Positions 27,584 to 36,547 of a stretch of DNA of 64,000 nucleotides are shown piece after piece. Both the position numbers and the translations under genes were made by a program. Each line of letters opens with the position of its first letter. Within the stretch, counting starts at the first letter, position 1. Source of the DNA: Heyndrickxia acidiproducens DSM 23148 (GTDB taxonomy: Bacteria; Bacillota; Bacilli; Bacillales; Bacillaceae_C); the NCBI RefSeq assembly GCF_000374345.1, contig NZ_KB893976.1:112060-176059 (forward strand), read 5' to 3'. The notes under the pieces are model-generated. The model was not told the origin of the DNA. It made no database searches and worked only from the letters and a program-made list of their open reading frames with translations.

Positions 27584-28489
27584 ATGACGGAATTAGGAAG
27601 TCGTTTAAAAGAAGCAAGAAAAGAAAAAGGCATTAGTTTGGACGATCTTCAGGAAATGACGAAGATCCAAAAGAGATATTTGAAAAACATTGAAGAAGGG
27701 AATTACGATTCGATGCCTGGGAAGTTTTATGTCCGGGCATTTATTAAGCAATACGCTGAAGCGGTCGGGCTGCAGCCGGAAGAATTGTTTGAGGAATACG
27801 GGAACGAGGTGCCAAGTACCCAAACGGAAGAATTGCCGGAACAAATTTCGCGTGTGCAGACGAGAAAGCGTGTGGCGCCGGATTCCGTTAAAGTTTTAAA
27901 CGTTTTGCCCAGAATCCTGGTAGTCGCCGTGATTATTGCCGTTTTGTTTTTAATATGGTTTGTTGTCTCCAGTCTGGCCGGCAACAACAACAAGAATAAA
28001 CTCGGCAGCGGCAGTTCCGGCAATGTCAGTGTGCAGCAGTCTTCAGACGTGAAATCTTCGGAAAAAGCCACTGCCCATCACAGCAGCCCAAGTACCGAAA
28101 CGCCAAAAAAATCATCCGCAACAAAAGAAAAGAAAAACAGTGAGAGACCAGCCGGCCAAAAATTGGAAGTTGTCTCTTCAAACGGCTTTACAACGACGTA
28201 CAAGCTCAGCAATACTGACCAATTTAAACTGGAATTAAAAACAAATGGAGGCCAAAGCTGGGTACAGGTTAAAAACAGCGGCGGCACAACCAATTTCCAA
28301 AAATTAATGAACGACGGGGACAGCCAGAGCGCCGATCTCTCCAAACAAAAGGAAGCTACCCTTACGATCGGCAATACTGCAAATACCCAAATTTTTGTGA
28401 ATGGAAAAAAATTAAGTTATGAAATCCCCGTTACTAAGGAAGTACGTCAGGATATCGTGATTCAATTTGAAACTTCCAAACCTGAATAA
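27584..28489 (+). CDS. rodZ: Cell-shape protein RodZ (YmfM)
   Basis: RodZ links MreB to the elongation machinery. The 301-residue protein has an N-terminal XRE-type helix-turn-helix (about 4-66), a single membrane segment near residues 106-127 (ILVVAVIIAVLFLIWFVV), a Ser/Thr/Lys-rich linker and a C-terminal extracytoplasmic domain. The ATG at 27584, after GGCAGGTG, begins MTELGSRLKEARKEKG; the longer frame overlaps ymfK. pgsA follows. Confidence 0.94.
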   Translation: MTELGSRLKEARKEKGISLDDLQEMTKIQKRYLKNIEEGNYDSMPGKFYVRAFIKQYAEAVGLQPEELFEEYGNEVPSTQTEELPEQISRVQTRKRVAPDSVKVLNVLPRILVVAVIIAVLFLIWFVVSSLAGNNNKNKLGSGSSGNVSVQQSSDVKSSEKATAHHSSPSTETPKKSSATKEKKNSERPAGQKLEVVSSNGFTTTYKLSNTDQFKLELKTNGGQSWVQVKNSGGTTNFQKLMNDGDSQSADLSKQKEATLTIGNTANTQIFVNGKKLSYEIPVTKEVRQDIVIQFETSKPE

Positions 28490-28537
28490 AGCAGGTATGC
28501 CAGCGGGGACTTTTCTCCGCTGCTGTTTGCTTTTTTA
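28488..28537 (+). terminator. Terminator after rodZ
   Basis: Outer AAAGCA/TGCTTT and inner CAGCGG/CCGCTG stems, followed by a T-run. It lies just before pgsA and may be only partial. Confidence 0.75.
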
Positions 28538-28569
28538 ATTAAATATGTACAAGTTGGAGGAAATGTTCT

Positions 28570-29148
28570 GTGAATTTGCCAAATAAAATTACTGTTTCGC
28601 GTGTATGTCTCATTCCTGTATTTTTAATTATAATGGCGGTGCCTTTCCGGTGGGGGTCGGTTGTACTGCTGGGTACCGAAATTCCGGTCACCCATCTGGC
28701 AGGCTGCATCATCTTTGCAGTTGCTTCGTTAACCGATTGGATCGACGGCCACTATGCACGCAAGCTCAACCTTGTGACCAATTTAGGAAAATTTCTTGAC
28801 CCGCTCGCAGATAAGCTGCTTGTTTCGACCGCATTTATTCTGTTGGTCGGCTTGCAAATGGCACCGGCCTGGATTGTCATTATTATTATTGCCCGCGAAT
28901 TTGCAGTTACCGGACTGCGGCTGATTTTGGCGGAAGGCGGCGAAGTGGTGGCTGCCAATATGCTGGGTAAAATCAAAACATGGACGCAGATTATCGCGAT
29001 TATTTTGTTGCTGCTGCATAACTTCCCATTTGCAGCGCTGTCTTTCCGGATGGATTTGGTCGCTTTATGGGTGGCACTCATTTTTACAATCTGGTCAGGG
29101 GCGGATTACTTTTATTTAAATCGAAAAGTGTTTGCCCACTCAAAATGA
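28570..29148 (+). CDS. pgsA: CDP-diacylglycerol-glycerol-3-phosphate 3-phosphatidyltransferase
   Basis: PgsA makes phosphatidylglycerol phosphate, the committed step to phosphatidylglycerol and cardiolipin, in the membrane. The 192-residue protein has the CDP-alcohol phosphotransferase motif D-WI-DG-HYAR ... G ... D ... D (about 56-85) and several membrane helices. The GTG start follows TTGGAGG. Order rodZ-pgsA-cinA-recA is conserved in Bacillus. Confidence 0.97.
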   Translation: MNLPNKITVSRVCLIPVFLIIMAVPFRWGSVVLLGTEIPVTHLAGCIIFAVASLTDWIDGHYARKLNLVTNLGKFLDPLADKLLVSTAFILLVGLQMAPAWIVIIIIAREFAVTGLRLILAEGGEVVAANMLGKIKTWTQIIAIILLLLHNFPFAALSFRMDLVALWVALIFTIWSGADYFYLNRKVFAHSK

Positions 29149-29154
29149 GGAATT

Positions 29155-29185
29155 CAGTGAAAGTTAATCTTTCACTGTTTTTTTC
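29155..29185 (+). terminator. Terminator after pgsA
   Basis: CAGTGAAAG and CTTTCACTG flank a 5-base loop, followed by TTTTTTTC. Confidence 0.92.
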
Positions 29186-29264
29186 TTATTTTTTTGGATA
29201 AAAGAAAAGGGCATTTGCTTTACATAAATCATGATGGTGCTTTTCGAAAAAGGAGGAAGTCAGG

Positions 29265-30515
29265 ATGAATGCAGAATTGATAGCAGTAGGGTCAGAATTG
29301 CTTCTTGGGCAGATTGCCAATACGAACGCCAAATTTTTGGCGGAAAATTTGGCGGAAATCGGGGTCAACGTCTTTTATCAGACAGTGGTCGGAGATAACC
29401 CGGAACGTCTAAAAGCAGCCATACAAACAGCTGAAGCCCGTGCCGAACTTATCATCTTTACTGGCGGGCTTGGTCCGACAAAGGATGACTTGACGAAAGA
29501 AACGATCGCAGCCCATCTCGGGAAAAATCTTGTGACGGATGAGGATGCGATGCGCTCAATTGAACACTTTTTTATCCGTACAAAACGGAAGATGACCGAA
29601 AATAATAAAAAACAGGCCCTTGTCCTGGAAGGGGCGAAAGTACTGCCGAATGACCACGGGATGGCGCCCGGCATGTTTGCCAAATACGGAAACCATTATT
29701 ATATGCTGCTGCCGGGGCCGCCGCATGAAATGGAACCCATGTTTCTTAACTACGGGAGCCGGGCGATCCAGAATGAATTGGAAACCATTGAAAGAATCGA
29801 GTCGCGTGTGCTCCGCTTCTTTGGAATCGGCGAATCACAGCTGGAGACGGAAGTACAGCATATCATTGACGGCCAGACCAATCCAACAGTTGCGCCGCTT
29901 GCATCGGAAGGCGAAGTGACATTGCGGATTACTGCAAAACATGAATCGGCAGAAGAAGCCAAAAGAATGATTGATGAAAAAGAGAAAGAAATCCTGCAGA
30001 TTGTTGGGCAATATTTTTATGGATATGATCAGACCACTTTAATGGAAGCACTGCTGGAGAAGCTATCTTCAAAACAGCTGACCGTAGCCTGCGCGGAAAG
30101 CCTGACTGCCGGCTTGTTTACTGCAGAAATGGCAGCGATCCAAGGTGTGAGCACGATGCTGAAAGGCGGGGTTGTCGTCTATTCGAATGAAGCCAAAATG
30201 AAGCTGGCGAACGTGAAAAAAGAAACCCTTGATCAATATGGCGCCGTAAGCAGTGAATGCGCGCGGGAATTGGCGGAAAACGTGCGTAAACTGCTTAAGA
30301 GCGATATCGGGATCAGTTTCACGGGTGTTGCAGGGCCTGATTCGCTGGAAGGAAACCCTCCCGGCACAGTATGGATCGGTATCGCAATGAAAGGCAGGGA
30401 GACAGAAACACATCTTCTCGAACTCGCCAGTTCCCGCAACGGCAACCGGCGCAGAACTGTAAAGTATGGCTGCTACTATTTACTGCAAATGCTGGGAGAA
30501 AAACCGGAAAAATAA
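29265..30515 (+). CDS. cinA: CinA, competence/damage-inducible protein
   Basis: A 416-residue two-domain protein: an N-terminal MoCF-like ADP-ribose pyrophosphatase-type domain ([28 protein letters not shown]) and a C-terminal CinA domain of the nicotinamide mononucleotide amidase family ([28 protein letters not shown]). It has a pyridine-nucleotide repair role in other bacteria and is linked to competence in naturally transformable species. The ATG follows AAGGAGG. recA follows after a terminator with its own SOS promoter. Confidence 0.96.
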   Translation: MNAELIAVGSELLLGQIANTNAKFLAENLAEIGVNVFYQTVVGDNPERLKAAIQTAEARAELIIFTGGLGPTKDDLTKETIAAHLGKNLVTDEDAMRSIEHFFIRTKRKMTENNKKQALVLEGAKVLPNDHGMAPGMFAKYGNHYYMLLPGPPHEMEPMFLNYGSRAIQNELETIERIESRVLRFFGIGESQLETEVQHIIDGQTNPTVAPLASEGEVTLRITAKHESAEEAKRMIDEKEKEILQIVGQYFYGYDQTTLMEALLEKLSSKQLTVACAESLTAGLFTAEMAAIQGVSTMLKGGVVVYSNEAKMKLANVKKETLDQYGAVSSECARELAENVRKLLKSDIGISFTGVAGPDSLEGNPPGTVWIGIAMKGRETETHLLELASSRNGNRRRTVKYGCYYLLQMLGEKPEK

Positions 30516-30555
30516 AAACAAAAAGTACTGTAAAATTCAATTTTCAAGCTCTTTT

Positions 30556-30604
30556 TCTTGCAAAAATCCTTTTTTCTACCGGGAAAAAAGGATTTTTTGC
30601 AAGA
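30556..30604. terminator. Long terminator hairpin between cinA and recA
   Basis: TCTTGCAAAAATCCTTTTTTC pairs with GAAAAAAGGATTTTTTGCAAGA. T-runs flank both arms, so it can act on either strand. It separates cinA transcription from the recA promoter. Confidence 0.85.
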
Positions 30605-30624
30605 TGAAACGGCAAAAAAAGCAA

Positions 30625-30638
30625 CGAATGGACGTTCG
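30625..30638 (+). promoter_or_regulatory. SOS (LexA/DinR) box upstream of recA
   Basis: CGAATGGACGTTCG matches the Bacillus SOS consensus CGAACRNRYGTTCG at 13 of 14 positions; the same C-to-T change occurs in the B. subtilis recA box as I recall it. It lies 10 bases before the recA -35. Confidence 0.85.
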
Positions 30639-30647
30639 ACTTTTTTC

Positions 30648-30676
30648 TTGGCAAACCACTCGAAAACAGGTATAGT
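30648..30676 (+). promoter_or_regulatory. SigmaA promoter of recA
   Basis: -35 TTGGCA (30648-30653), 17-base spacer, -10 TATAGT (30671-30676). LexA bound at 30625-30638 would hinder polymerase here. Confidence 0.85.
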
Positions 30677-30733
30677 ATATGTATAGGTTCATTGCTTAAG
30701 AGAGTACGTGATGAAAACAAAGGAGGAAATTTT

Positions 30734-31777
30734 GTGAATGATCGTCAACAAGCCTTAGATCAGGCTCTTAAACAAATAGAAAAACAATTCGGAAAGGGTT
30801 CCATTATGAAACTTGGGGAACAGCCGGACCGGGTTGTGTCTTCGATTCCGAGCGGTTCGCTTGCCCTGGATATCGCTTTAGGCGTCGGCGGCTATCCGCG
30901 CGGCCGTGTTATTGAAATCTACGGTCCTGAAAGTTCCGGTAAAACAACGGTTGCCCTCCACGCCATCGCAGAAGTGCAGGCCCAGGGCGGACAAGCCGCT
31001 TTTATCGACGCCGAACATGCGCTCGATCCGGTTTATTCCCAGAAGCTTGGGGTCAATATTGACGAATTGCTTTTGTCACAGCCTGATACAGGGGAACAGG
31101 CGCTTGAAATTGCCGAGGCGCTTGTCAGAAGCGGCGCGGTTGACATTATTGTCATTGACTCGGTTGCTGCGCTTGTGCCGAAAGCGGAAATTGAAGGGGA
31201 AATGGGTGACGCCCATGTCGGCTTGCAGGCGCGCCTCATGTCCCAGGCTCTGCGTAAATTATCCGGTATAATCAATAAGTCAAACACGATCGCAATTTTC
31301 ATTAACCAAATCCGCGAAAAAGTCGGCGTTATGTTTGGAAATCCGGAAACAACGCCAGGCGGACGGGCACTGAAATTCTATTCATCTGTGCGGCTGGAAG
31401 TGCGCCGTGCCGAACAAATTAAACAGGGCAGCGATATTGTCGGAAATAAAACAAGAATTAAAGTCGTGAAAAATAAGGTTGCGCCGCCATTTAAAACGGC
31501 TGAAGTGGATATTATGTACGGCGAGGGAATCTCAAGGGAAGGCGAAATTATCGATATGGGCAGCGAGCTTGATATTATCCAAAAGAGCGGTTCATGGTAT
31601 TCCTATAATGACGAAAGGGTCGGCCAGGGGCGTGAAAATGCAAAACTGTTTTTAAAAGAAAATCCGGATATCCGCAATGAGATTGCGATGAAAATCCGTG
31701 AACATTACGGCTTGTCCGACAGCAGCCAGCCCGAGGATCAAAATGAAAAAGAACAGGAAGAGTTCCATTTAGAATAA
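30734..31777 (+). CDS. recA: Recombinase RecA
   Basis: RecA drives homologous recombination and LexA self-cleavage. The GTG at 30734 follows AAAGGAGGAAAT and gives 347 residues beginning [22 protein letters not shown], as in Bacillus; the frame further upstream precedes the ribosome site. Walker A is GPESSGKTT (64-72). A DNA-binding loop region (about 195-210) and an acidic C-terminal tail are present. It is regulated by the SOS box upstream and ends at a clear terminator. Confidence 0.99.
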   Translation: MNDRQQALDQALKQIEKQFGKGSIMKLGEQPDRVVSSIPSGSLALDIALGVGGYPRGRVIEIYGPESSGKTTVALHAIAEVQAQGGQAAFIDAEHALDPVYSQKLGVNIDELLLSQPDTGEQALEIAEALVRSGAVDIIVIDSVAALVPKAEIEGEMGDAHVGLQARLMSQALRKLSGIINKSNTIAIFINQIREKVGVMFGNPETTPGGRALKFYSSVRLEVRRAEQIKQGSDIVGNKTRIKVVKNKVAPPFKTAEVDIMYGEGISREGEIIDMGSELDIIQKSGSWYSYNDERVGQGRENAKLFLKENPDIRNEIAMKIREHYGLSDSSQPEDQNEKEQEEFHLE

Positions 31778-31785
31778 TCCGGTTG

Positions 31786-31817
31786 AAAAAGGCGCCAAAA
31801 CTGCAGGCGCCTTTTTT
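31786..31817 (+). terminator. Terminator after recA
   Basis: AAAAAGGCGCC and GGCGCCTTTTTT flank a 9-base loop. Confidence 0.93.
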
Positions 31818-31910
31818 GCAATCCGTTTTACAGCGAAAGGGCCCGCACACAGATTGCCTTGCTTTTGGGCCGGAATGAAAAAATATCACGCGGCATTAGC
31901 CGCGCGCCCC

Positions 31911-31939
31911 TTGACAATAAATATTCTCACCTTTAGAAT
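31911..31939 (+). promoter_or_regulatory. Strong SigmaA-type promoter inside the recA-rny gap
   Basis: Consensus -35 TTGACA (31911-31916), 17-base spacer, TAGAAT (31934-31939). It faces rny, more than 320 bases from its start codon, and a second promoter lies much closer to rny. Confidence 0.65.
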
Positions 31940-31945
31940 TAATAT

Positions 31946-32165
31946 GTATATTTTATTTACTAAAAATGATATTTCCCCAGTGTGTACGGATTGCACCGGC
32001 CTGCAGCCGGTCTGCAGGCCATCAGCCGTAAAGCCGCGGCTGTCCGGGTGTTCATCAGACAGGCACACGTGTATGGCAGTACCGGCAATATCCGGGGAAA
32101 CTCATGTTGGGTTTTAGTGCATATACATCAAGACAAGAGGATTATCCAATCCTCAAGATGAAAGT
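31946..32165 (+). other. Structured non-coding stretch between recA and rny (candidate small RNA or long leader)
   Basis: Downstream of the consensus promoter are a perfect 9-pair hairpin GGCCTGCAG-CCGGT-CTGCAGGCC (near 32000-32022) and GAGGAT/ATCCTC (about 32139-32156). An upstream GCGGC/GCCGC hairpin lies before the promoter. The only ORF across it, from 31854, has no ribosome site and no recognisable features. No clear T-run terminator was found before the rny promoter. Confidence 0.4.
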
Positions 32166-32194
32166 TTTACTTTATGAGCCAAGCGCTGTATACT
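32166..32194 (+). promoter_or_regulatory. SigmaA promoter proximal to rny
   Basis: -35 TTTACT (32166-32171), 17-base spacer, -10 TATACT (32189-32194), about 75 bases before the rny start. Confidence 0.65.
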
Positions 32195-32268
32195 GAAAAC
32201 CAATGGATTAACGTAACAGCCGACATTGTGTACATGAAACAAGTTCATAGCAAGAGGAGGTGAAATTG

Positions 32269-33831
32269 ATGGAGCCACTTATTTGGATCATCTCCCTTTT
32301 GCTTGTCCTTATCGTCGGTGTAGTTGTTGGCTATTTCGTCCGAAAGTCGATCTTTGAAGCAAAAGTTGCAGCGGCTAATGATGCTGCCAAACAAATTGTG
32401 GAAGAGGCAAAACGTGAGGCAGACCGTCTGAAAAAAGAAGCCCTGTTAGAGGCTAAGGATGAAAATCATAAACTTCGTACGGATATGGAACGGGAACTGC
32501 GAGAACGAAGAAATGAATTGCAAAGACAAGAAAATCGCTTATTGCAAAAGGAAGAGAACCTCGACCGCAAAGATGAGTCGCTGGATAAGCGCGATTCGAT
32601 GCTGGAAAAGAAAGAGGATTCTTTAAACCTGAGACAACAACATATTGAAGAGATGGAAAGCAAATTGGAGGGGATGGTCAAGAAACAACAGTCTGAACTG
32701 GAAAGAATTTCAAGCTTGAATCGTGACCAGGCAAAAGCCATCATATTTGAAAAGCTTGAAAATGAACTTTCACACGATCTTGCTGTCAGGGTAAAAGAAA
32801 GTGAAACGCGTGCAAAGGAAGAAGCCGACAAGAAAGCGAAAAGCATCCTTTCATTGGCCATTCAAAGGTGTGCAGCCGAACATGTTGCTGAAACAACCGT
32901 TTCTGTTGTAAACTTGCCGAATGACGAAATGAAGGGGCGCATCATCGGAAGAGAAGGCCGTAATATCCGTACTTTGGAAACATTAACAGGAATAGATCTC
33001 ATTATTGATGATACGCCGGAAGCGGTTATTCTTTCGGGTTTTGACCCTGTACGCCGGGAAACAGCAAGAATCGCGCTCGAAAAGTTGGTTCAAGACGGAC
33101 GTATTCATCCTGCCCGCATTGAAGAAATGGTTGACAAAGCAAGGCGTGAGGTAGATGAACATATACGTGAAGTTGGCGAACAAACCACGTTTGAAGTGGG
33201 CGTTCACGGTCTCCATCCTGATTTAATTAAGATACTGGGACGGATGAAATTTCGTACCAGTTATGGACAAAACGTTCTGAATCACTCCATAGAAGTGGCC
33301 TTCCTTTCGGGATTGCTGGCCGCTGAGCTTGGAGAAGACGAAATGCTTGCCCGCCGTGCCGGTCTGCTTCATGATATCGGCAAAGCTGTCGACCATGAAG
33401 TGGAAGGGAGCCACGTGGAAATTGGTGTGGAACTGGCAACGAAATACAAGGAACATCCGGTTGTTATCAACAGTATTGCTTCCCATCATGGCGACACAGA
33501 ACCAACGTCAATCATTGCGGTGCTTGTTGCTGCAGCGGATGCTTTATCCGCAGCAAGGCCGGGCGCACGCAGTGAAACGCTCGAACACTATATCCGCCGG
33601 CTTGAAAAACTGGAGGAAATTGCCGAGTCCTATGAGGGCGTTGAAAAATCATTTGCCATCCAGGCGGGAAGAGAAGTGCGCATCATGGTGAAACCCGAAC
33701 AAATTGATGACTTGGAAGCGCACAGGCTGGCGCGTGATATCCGCAAAAAGATTGAAAACGAGCTGGACTATCCGGGACATATTAAAGTAACGGTGATCCG
33801 TGAAACGCGGGCTGTTGAATATGCAAAATAA
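32269..33831 (+). CDS. rny: Ribonuclease Y
   Basis: RNase Y is the membrane-anchored endonuclease that starts decay of many mRNAs in Bacillus. The ATG at 32269, after AAGAGGAGGTG, gives 520 residues; the GTG at 32260 lies in the ribosome site. It has an N-terminal membrane helix (about 4-24), a long Glu/Arg/Lys coiled coil (about 30-190), a KH domain ([15 protein letters not shown]) and an HD domain ([12 protein letters not shown], near residue 366). ymdB lies downstream beyond a terminator, and ricA, encoding part of the RNase Y specificity complex, is 6 kb away. Confidence 0.98.
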   Translation: MEPLIWIISLLLVLIVGVVVGYFVRKSIFEAKVAAANDAAKQIVEEAKREADRLKKEALLEAKDENHKLRTDMERELRERRNELQRQENRLLQKEENLDRKDESLDKRDSMLEKKEDSLNLRQQHIEEMESKLEGMVKKQQSELERISSLNRDQAKAIIFEKLENELSHDLAVRVKESETRAKEEADKKAKSILSLAIQRCAAEHVAETTVSVVNLPNDEMKGRIIGREGRNIRTLETLTGIDLIIDDTPEAVILSGFDPVRRETARIALEKLVQDGRIHPARIEEMVDKARREVDEHIREVGEQTTFEVGVHGLHPDLIKILGRMKFRTSYGQNVLNHSIEVAFLSGLLAAELGEDEMLARRAGLLHDIGKAVDHEVEGSHVEIGVELATKYKEHPVVINSIASHHGDTEPTSIIAVLVAAADALSAARPGARSETLEHYIRRLEKLEEIAESYEGVEKSFAIQAGREVRIMVKPEQIDDLEAHRLARDIRKKIENELDYPGHIKVTVIRETRAVEYAK

Positions 33832-33860
33832 GCGGTGACATGTTCACCGCTTATTTTTTT
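33828..33860 (+). terminator. Terminator overlapping the rny stop
   Basis: ATAAGCGGTGA and TCACCGCTTAT pair, followed by TTTTTTT. The left arm contains the rny stop codon. Confidence 0.88.
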
Positions 33861-33917
33861 CCAGCCGGACGAAACAGAAATGCCGCGAAGTATGCGGTAA
33901 GACAGAAAGGGATAGAT

Positions 33918-34718
33918 ATGAGAATTTTATTTGTGGGAGATATTGTTGGATCTCCGGGCAGGGACATGGTAAAAGAATATTTGCCAAAGTTAAAAACGAA
34001 ATACCGCCCGCAGCTGGCGGTTGTGAACGGGGAAAATGCCGCCGGCGGCCGCGGGATGACTCAAAAAATATACCGTGAGCTGCTGAATGCCGGTGCAGAT
34101 GCAATCACACTCGGCAACCATGCCTGGGACAATAAAGATATATTTGAGTTTATTGACGATGCAAAATATATGGTGCGCCCGGCCAATTTTCCGGAAGGGA
34201 CGCCCGGTAAAGGCATGATGCTGATCAAAGCGGGAGGCACCGAATTTGCGATTATCAACCTCCAGGGCCGGACCTTTATGAATGCTCTTGACGACCCATT
34301 CCGGAAAGCGGAGGAACTGGTCGAGCGGGCAAAAAAGAAAACCCATTACATTTTTGTTGATTTCCATGCTGAAACGACAAGTGAAAAGCAGGCCATGGGC
34401 TGGTTTTTGGACGGAAAGGTGTCAGCGGTCGTAGGGACACATACACATGTCCAGACGTCTGATGCAAGGGTGCTTCCAAATGGCACCGCGTATTTGACCG
34501 ATGTAGGCATGACAGGACCGTATGATGCGATTCTCGGCATGGAAAAAAGTGCCGTGATTAAAAAATTTATGACCTCCCTGCCTGTCCGTTTTGAGGTACC
34601 GAAATCAGGACGCAAAATTTTAAGTGCCTGCATCATTGATTTGGACAAAAAAACAGGCAGGGCCGCTCAAATCCAAAATCTATTAATTAATGAAGACCAC
34701 CCGTTTATTGCTGAATAA
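33918..34718 (+). CDS. ymdB: YmdB metallophosphoesterase (2',3'-cyclic nucleotide phosphodiesterase)
   Basis: YmdB-type enzymes hydrolyse 2',3'- and 3',5'-cyclic nucleotides and in B. subtilis influence biofilm and late adaptive responses. The 266-residue protein has the metal motifs GDIVGSPG, NGENAAGG, GNHAWDN, DFHAETTSEK and GTHTHVQTSD. The ATG at 33918 follows AGAAAGG and gives the family start MRILFVGD; the upstream frame crosses the rny terminator. Its own terminator overlaps the 3' end. Confidence 0.96.
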   Translation: MRILFVGDIVGSPGRDMVKEYLPKLKTKYRPQLAVVNGENAAGGRGMTQKIYRELLNAGADAITLGNHAWDNKDIFEFIDDAKYMVRPANFPEGTPGKGMMLIKAGGTEFAIINLQGRTFMNALDDPFRKAEELVERAKKKTHYIFVDFHAETTSEKQAMGWFLDGKVSAVVGTHTHVQTSDARVLPNGTAYLTDVGMTGPYDAILGMEKSAVIKKFMTSLPVRFEVPKSGRKILSACIIDLDKKTGRAAQIQNLLINEDHPFIAE

Positions 34719-34731
34719 GCGGGTTTTTTTG
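34699..34731 (+). terminator. Terminator overlapping the ymdB stop
   Basis: ACCCGTTTATT and AATAAGCGGGT form an 11-pair stem around GCTG, followed by TTTTTTT. The ymdB stop codon is in the right arm. Confidence 0.85.
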
Positions 34732-35085
34732 CGGACGCCCCCCGTGAATAATTGGCATACAATCTATTTCGCAGGAATATAGTAGCAGTGGAATGATTTT
34801 TCCTGCCTGTCGCGGGCAGTCCTCCCTTTAAAAAAATATTGAACGAGAGACGTTCAAACTGCCCGCGCTGCCAACAGGTGGAGAAAACGGCTGGGCTGAA
34901 AAATGGCAGAGACGATTCACGGCTGCGGATAAGCCGCCAAAAAAAATATAGGTGCAATCATATCATCATGAAAAAAGCAAGCTGGCTGGCGGGCAACTGG
35001 GATACTTTGCAAAACCTGTTTTTAAACCTGGATCGTCACTCTGAACGGACATTCGGTTATCGGAAGTAAACAAGGAGGAGAAGAA
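34732..35085. other. ymdB-spoVS gap with a large palindromic structure
   Basis: No convincing gene. CGCGGGCAGT (34811-34820) pairs with ACTGCCCGCG (34858-34867), and TTGAAC (34839-34844) pairs with GTTCAA (34852-34857). The two right arms are contiguous, so the helices would stack with an 18-base pyrimidine/A-rich bulge on the left. A smaller CGGCT/AGCCG stem lies near 34920. spoVS promoter elements (SigmaH in B. subtilis) could not be placed with confidence. Confidence 0.5.
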
Positions 35086-35346
35086 ATGGAAATATTAAAA
35101 GTTTCAGCAAAATCCAATCCTAATTCTGTAGCTGGTGCACTTGCCGGTGTTCTTCGTGAGAGGGGAGGTGCAGAAATCCAAGCCATCGGGGCGGGGGCTA
35201 TTAACCAGGCGGTCAAAGCCGTGGCTATTGCACGCGGTTTTGTCGCTCCAAGCGGCGTGGATTTAATCTGCATTCCGGCTTTTACAGATATTCAGATTGA
35301 AGGAGAAGAACGAACTGCAATTAAACTCATCGTTGAACCCCGCTGA
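35086..35346 (+). CDS. spoVS: Stage V sporulation protein S
   Basis: An 86-residue Alba-like small protein (MEILKVSAKSNPNSVAGALAGV) that is almost invariant among Bacillus. It affects septation and later sporulation and is SigmaH-controlled in B. subtilis. The ATG follows AAGGAGGAG. It has its own terminator, so it is a single-gene unit. Confidence 0.98.
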   Translation: MEILKVSAKSNPNSVAGALAGVLRERGGAEIQAIGAGAINQAVKAVAIARGFVAPSGVDLICIPAFTDIQIEGEERTAIKLIVEPR

Positions 35347-35367
35347 TATATAAATTTGAAAGCGCAG

Positions 35368-35403
35368 GTGGTGTTTGCAAAAAGTAAACATCGCCTTTTT
35401 TTT
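35368..35403 (+). terminator. Terminator after spoVS
   Basis: GGTGGTGTTT and AAACATCGCC pair (two G-T pairs) and are followed by TTTTTTTT. Confidence 0.85.
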
Positions 35404-35568
35404 GGTGCTATACTGGGATTAAGGGAGCGGAAAAGCTTGAAAACGGTAAACGGGCGAGGACTTTTACGAAAACTGTCATAACTTCATAGGCAAAAACATA
35501 GGGATTACGTGATAAAGTATAATAGTGGCGCTATACATAGGTGTTTAGAAGCTTGAGTATGAAAAGAA

Positions 35569-35602
35569 GCTGCCAATCGGGGATCATGAGCATCCTGGCA
35601 GG
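35569..35602 (+). promoter_or_regulatory. Hairpin just upstream of the first U32 gene
   Basis: CTGCCA/TGGCAG plus GGAT/ATCC form a stem ending about 10 bases before the GGAGGG ribosome site. A TATAAT (35518-35523) about 50 bases earlier is a probable -10. A role in translation control is only inferred. Confidence 0.4.
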
Positions 35603-35623
35603 CGTACATGTGGAGGGATTATA

Positions 35624-36535
35624 TTGATTAACATGATAGCCACCGCTGAATCAGCAGCCCAGGCAAAAGCGCTGCTCGAGGCAGGAATAGACACCCTGTA
35701 TATAGGGGATAACCGGTTTGGATTGCGTATGCCGCGATCGATATCAAAAAAGGAAATGGAAGAAATCGCCGGGTTGGCCCATGCTGAACATAAAAAAGTG
35801 ACGGTTGCCGTAAACGGCTTAATGCACAATGAACATATTGCACAATTACCGGATTATTTAACATACTTGCAAAAAATTGGAATCGATGCGGTCACGGTTG
35901 GAGACCCGGGTGTCATCATGACCCTGAAGGAACTGGAGCTAAAGCTGCCGTATATTTACGATGCGCAAACACTGGTGACATCCGCCAGCCAAATCCGATT
36001 TTGGTTGAAACGCGGGGCAGCCGGGGCCGTTGCCGCAAGAGAATGCACTTTCACCGAGTTAAAGGACATGCAGTCGAAACTGCCGAAACCGGTGGAGGTG
36101 CAAGTTTACGGCCCGACATGCATCCATCATTCAAAGAGGAAACTGCTTACCAACTACTATCAATTTGCCCATATAAATGAAGGGGTTGGCAAGGAAAACG
36201 GCTTGAATATCCGCGAAACAAAAGACGAAGGTCATCCATACCCTATCTATCAGGATGAGAACGGTACCCATATTTTTTCCAGCGAGGATATTGCACTGAT
36301 TTCTTATCTGCCCGTGCTCCTTGAAGCAGGCCTTGATACATGGAAATTGGATGGTGTATTAATGAAAGGGCAGGACTTTGTAAACATTGCGAGGCTTTAT
36401 GTTGAAGCAAAACAAGCCTTACTGGCGGGAAACTTTGAGGCGCAAACTTTTGCTGATGCGCTTAGGAAACTGCAGCCGCAATCACGCAGGCTCGGCACCG
36501 GGTTTTTCTTAAAGCGGCCGGATGCAGTACAGTGA
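35624..36535 (+). CDS. U32 family protein, first of pair (TrhP1/YrrN-like)
   Basis: A 303-residue U32 protein (MINMIATAESAAQAKALLEA, TLYIGDNRFGLRMPRSIS). U32 proteins were first called peptidases; current knowledge links bacterial U32 enzymes to prephenate-dependent RNA hydroxylation, including 5-hydroxyuridine in the tRNA wobble base (B. subtilis YrrN/YrrO, TrhP1/TrhP2). The TTG follows GGAGGG (35612-35617). It precedes a longer U32 gene and miaB. It may be the yrrN orthologue moved here or an extra paralogue; I cannot tell from this window. Confidence 0.82.
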   Translation: MINMIATAESAAQAKALLEAGIDTLYIGDNRFGLRMPRSISKKEMEEIAGLAHAEHKKVTVAVNGLMHNEHIAQLPDYLTYLQKIGIDAVTVGDPGVIMTLKELELKLPYIYDAQTLVTSASQIRFWLKRGAAGAVAARECTFTELKDMQSKLPKPVEVQVYGPTCIHHSKRKLLTNYYQFAHINEGVGKENGLNIRETKDEGHPYPIYQDENGTHIFSSEDIALISYLPVLLEAGLDTWKLDGVLMKGQDFVNIARLYVEAKQALLAGNFEAQTFADALRKLQPQSRRLGTGFFLKRPDAVQ

Positions 36536-36547
36536 GGAGGAAACAGC

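Noticed and set aside
31854..32117. 87-codon plus frame across the recA-rny gap
   Set aside because: No ribosome site, crosses a promoter and hairpins, no recognisable protein features.
32466..32861. 131-codon minus frame rich in Ser/Phe within rny
   Set aside because: It is the complement of the Glu/Lys/Arg coiled coil; composition is an artefact.
34839..35069. 76-codon plus frame with a CPRC motif before spoVS
   Set aside because: TTG start inside a palindrome, no ribosome site, composition unlike a folded protein.
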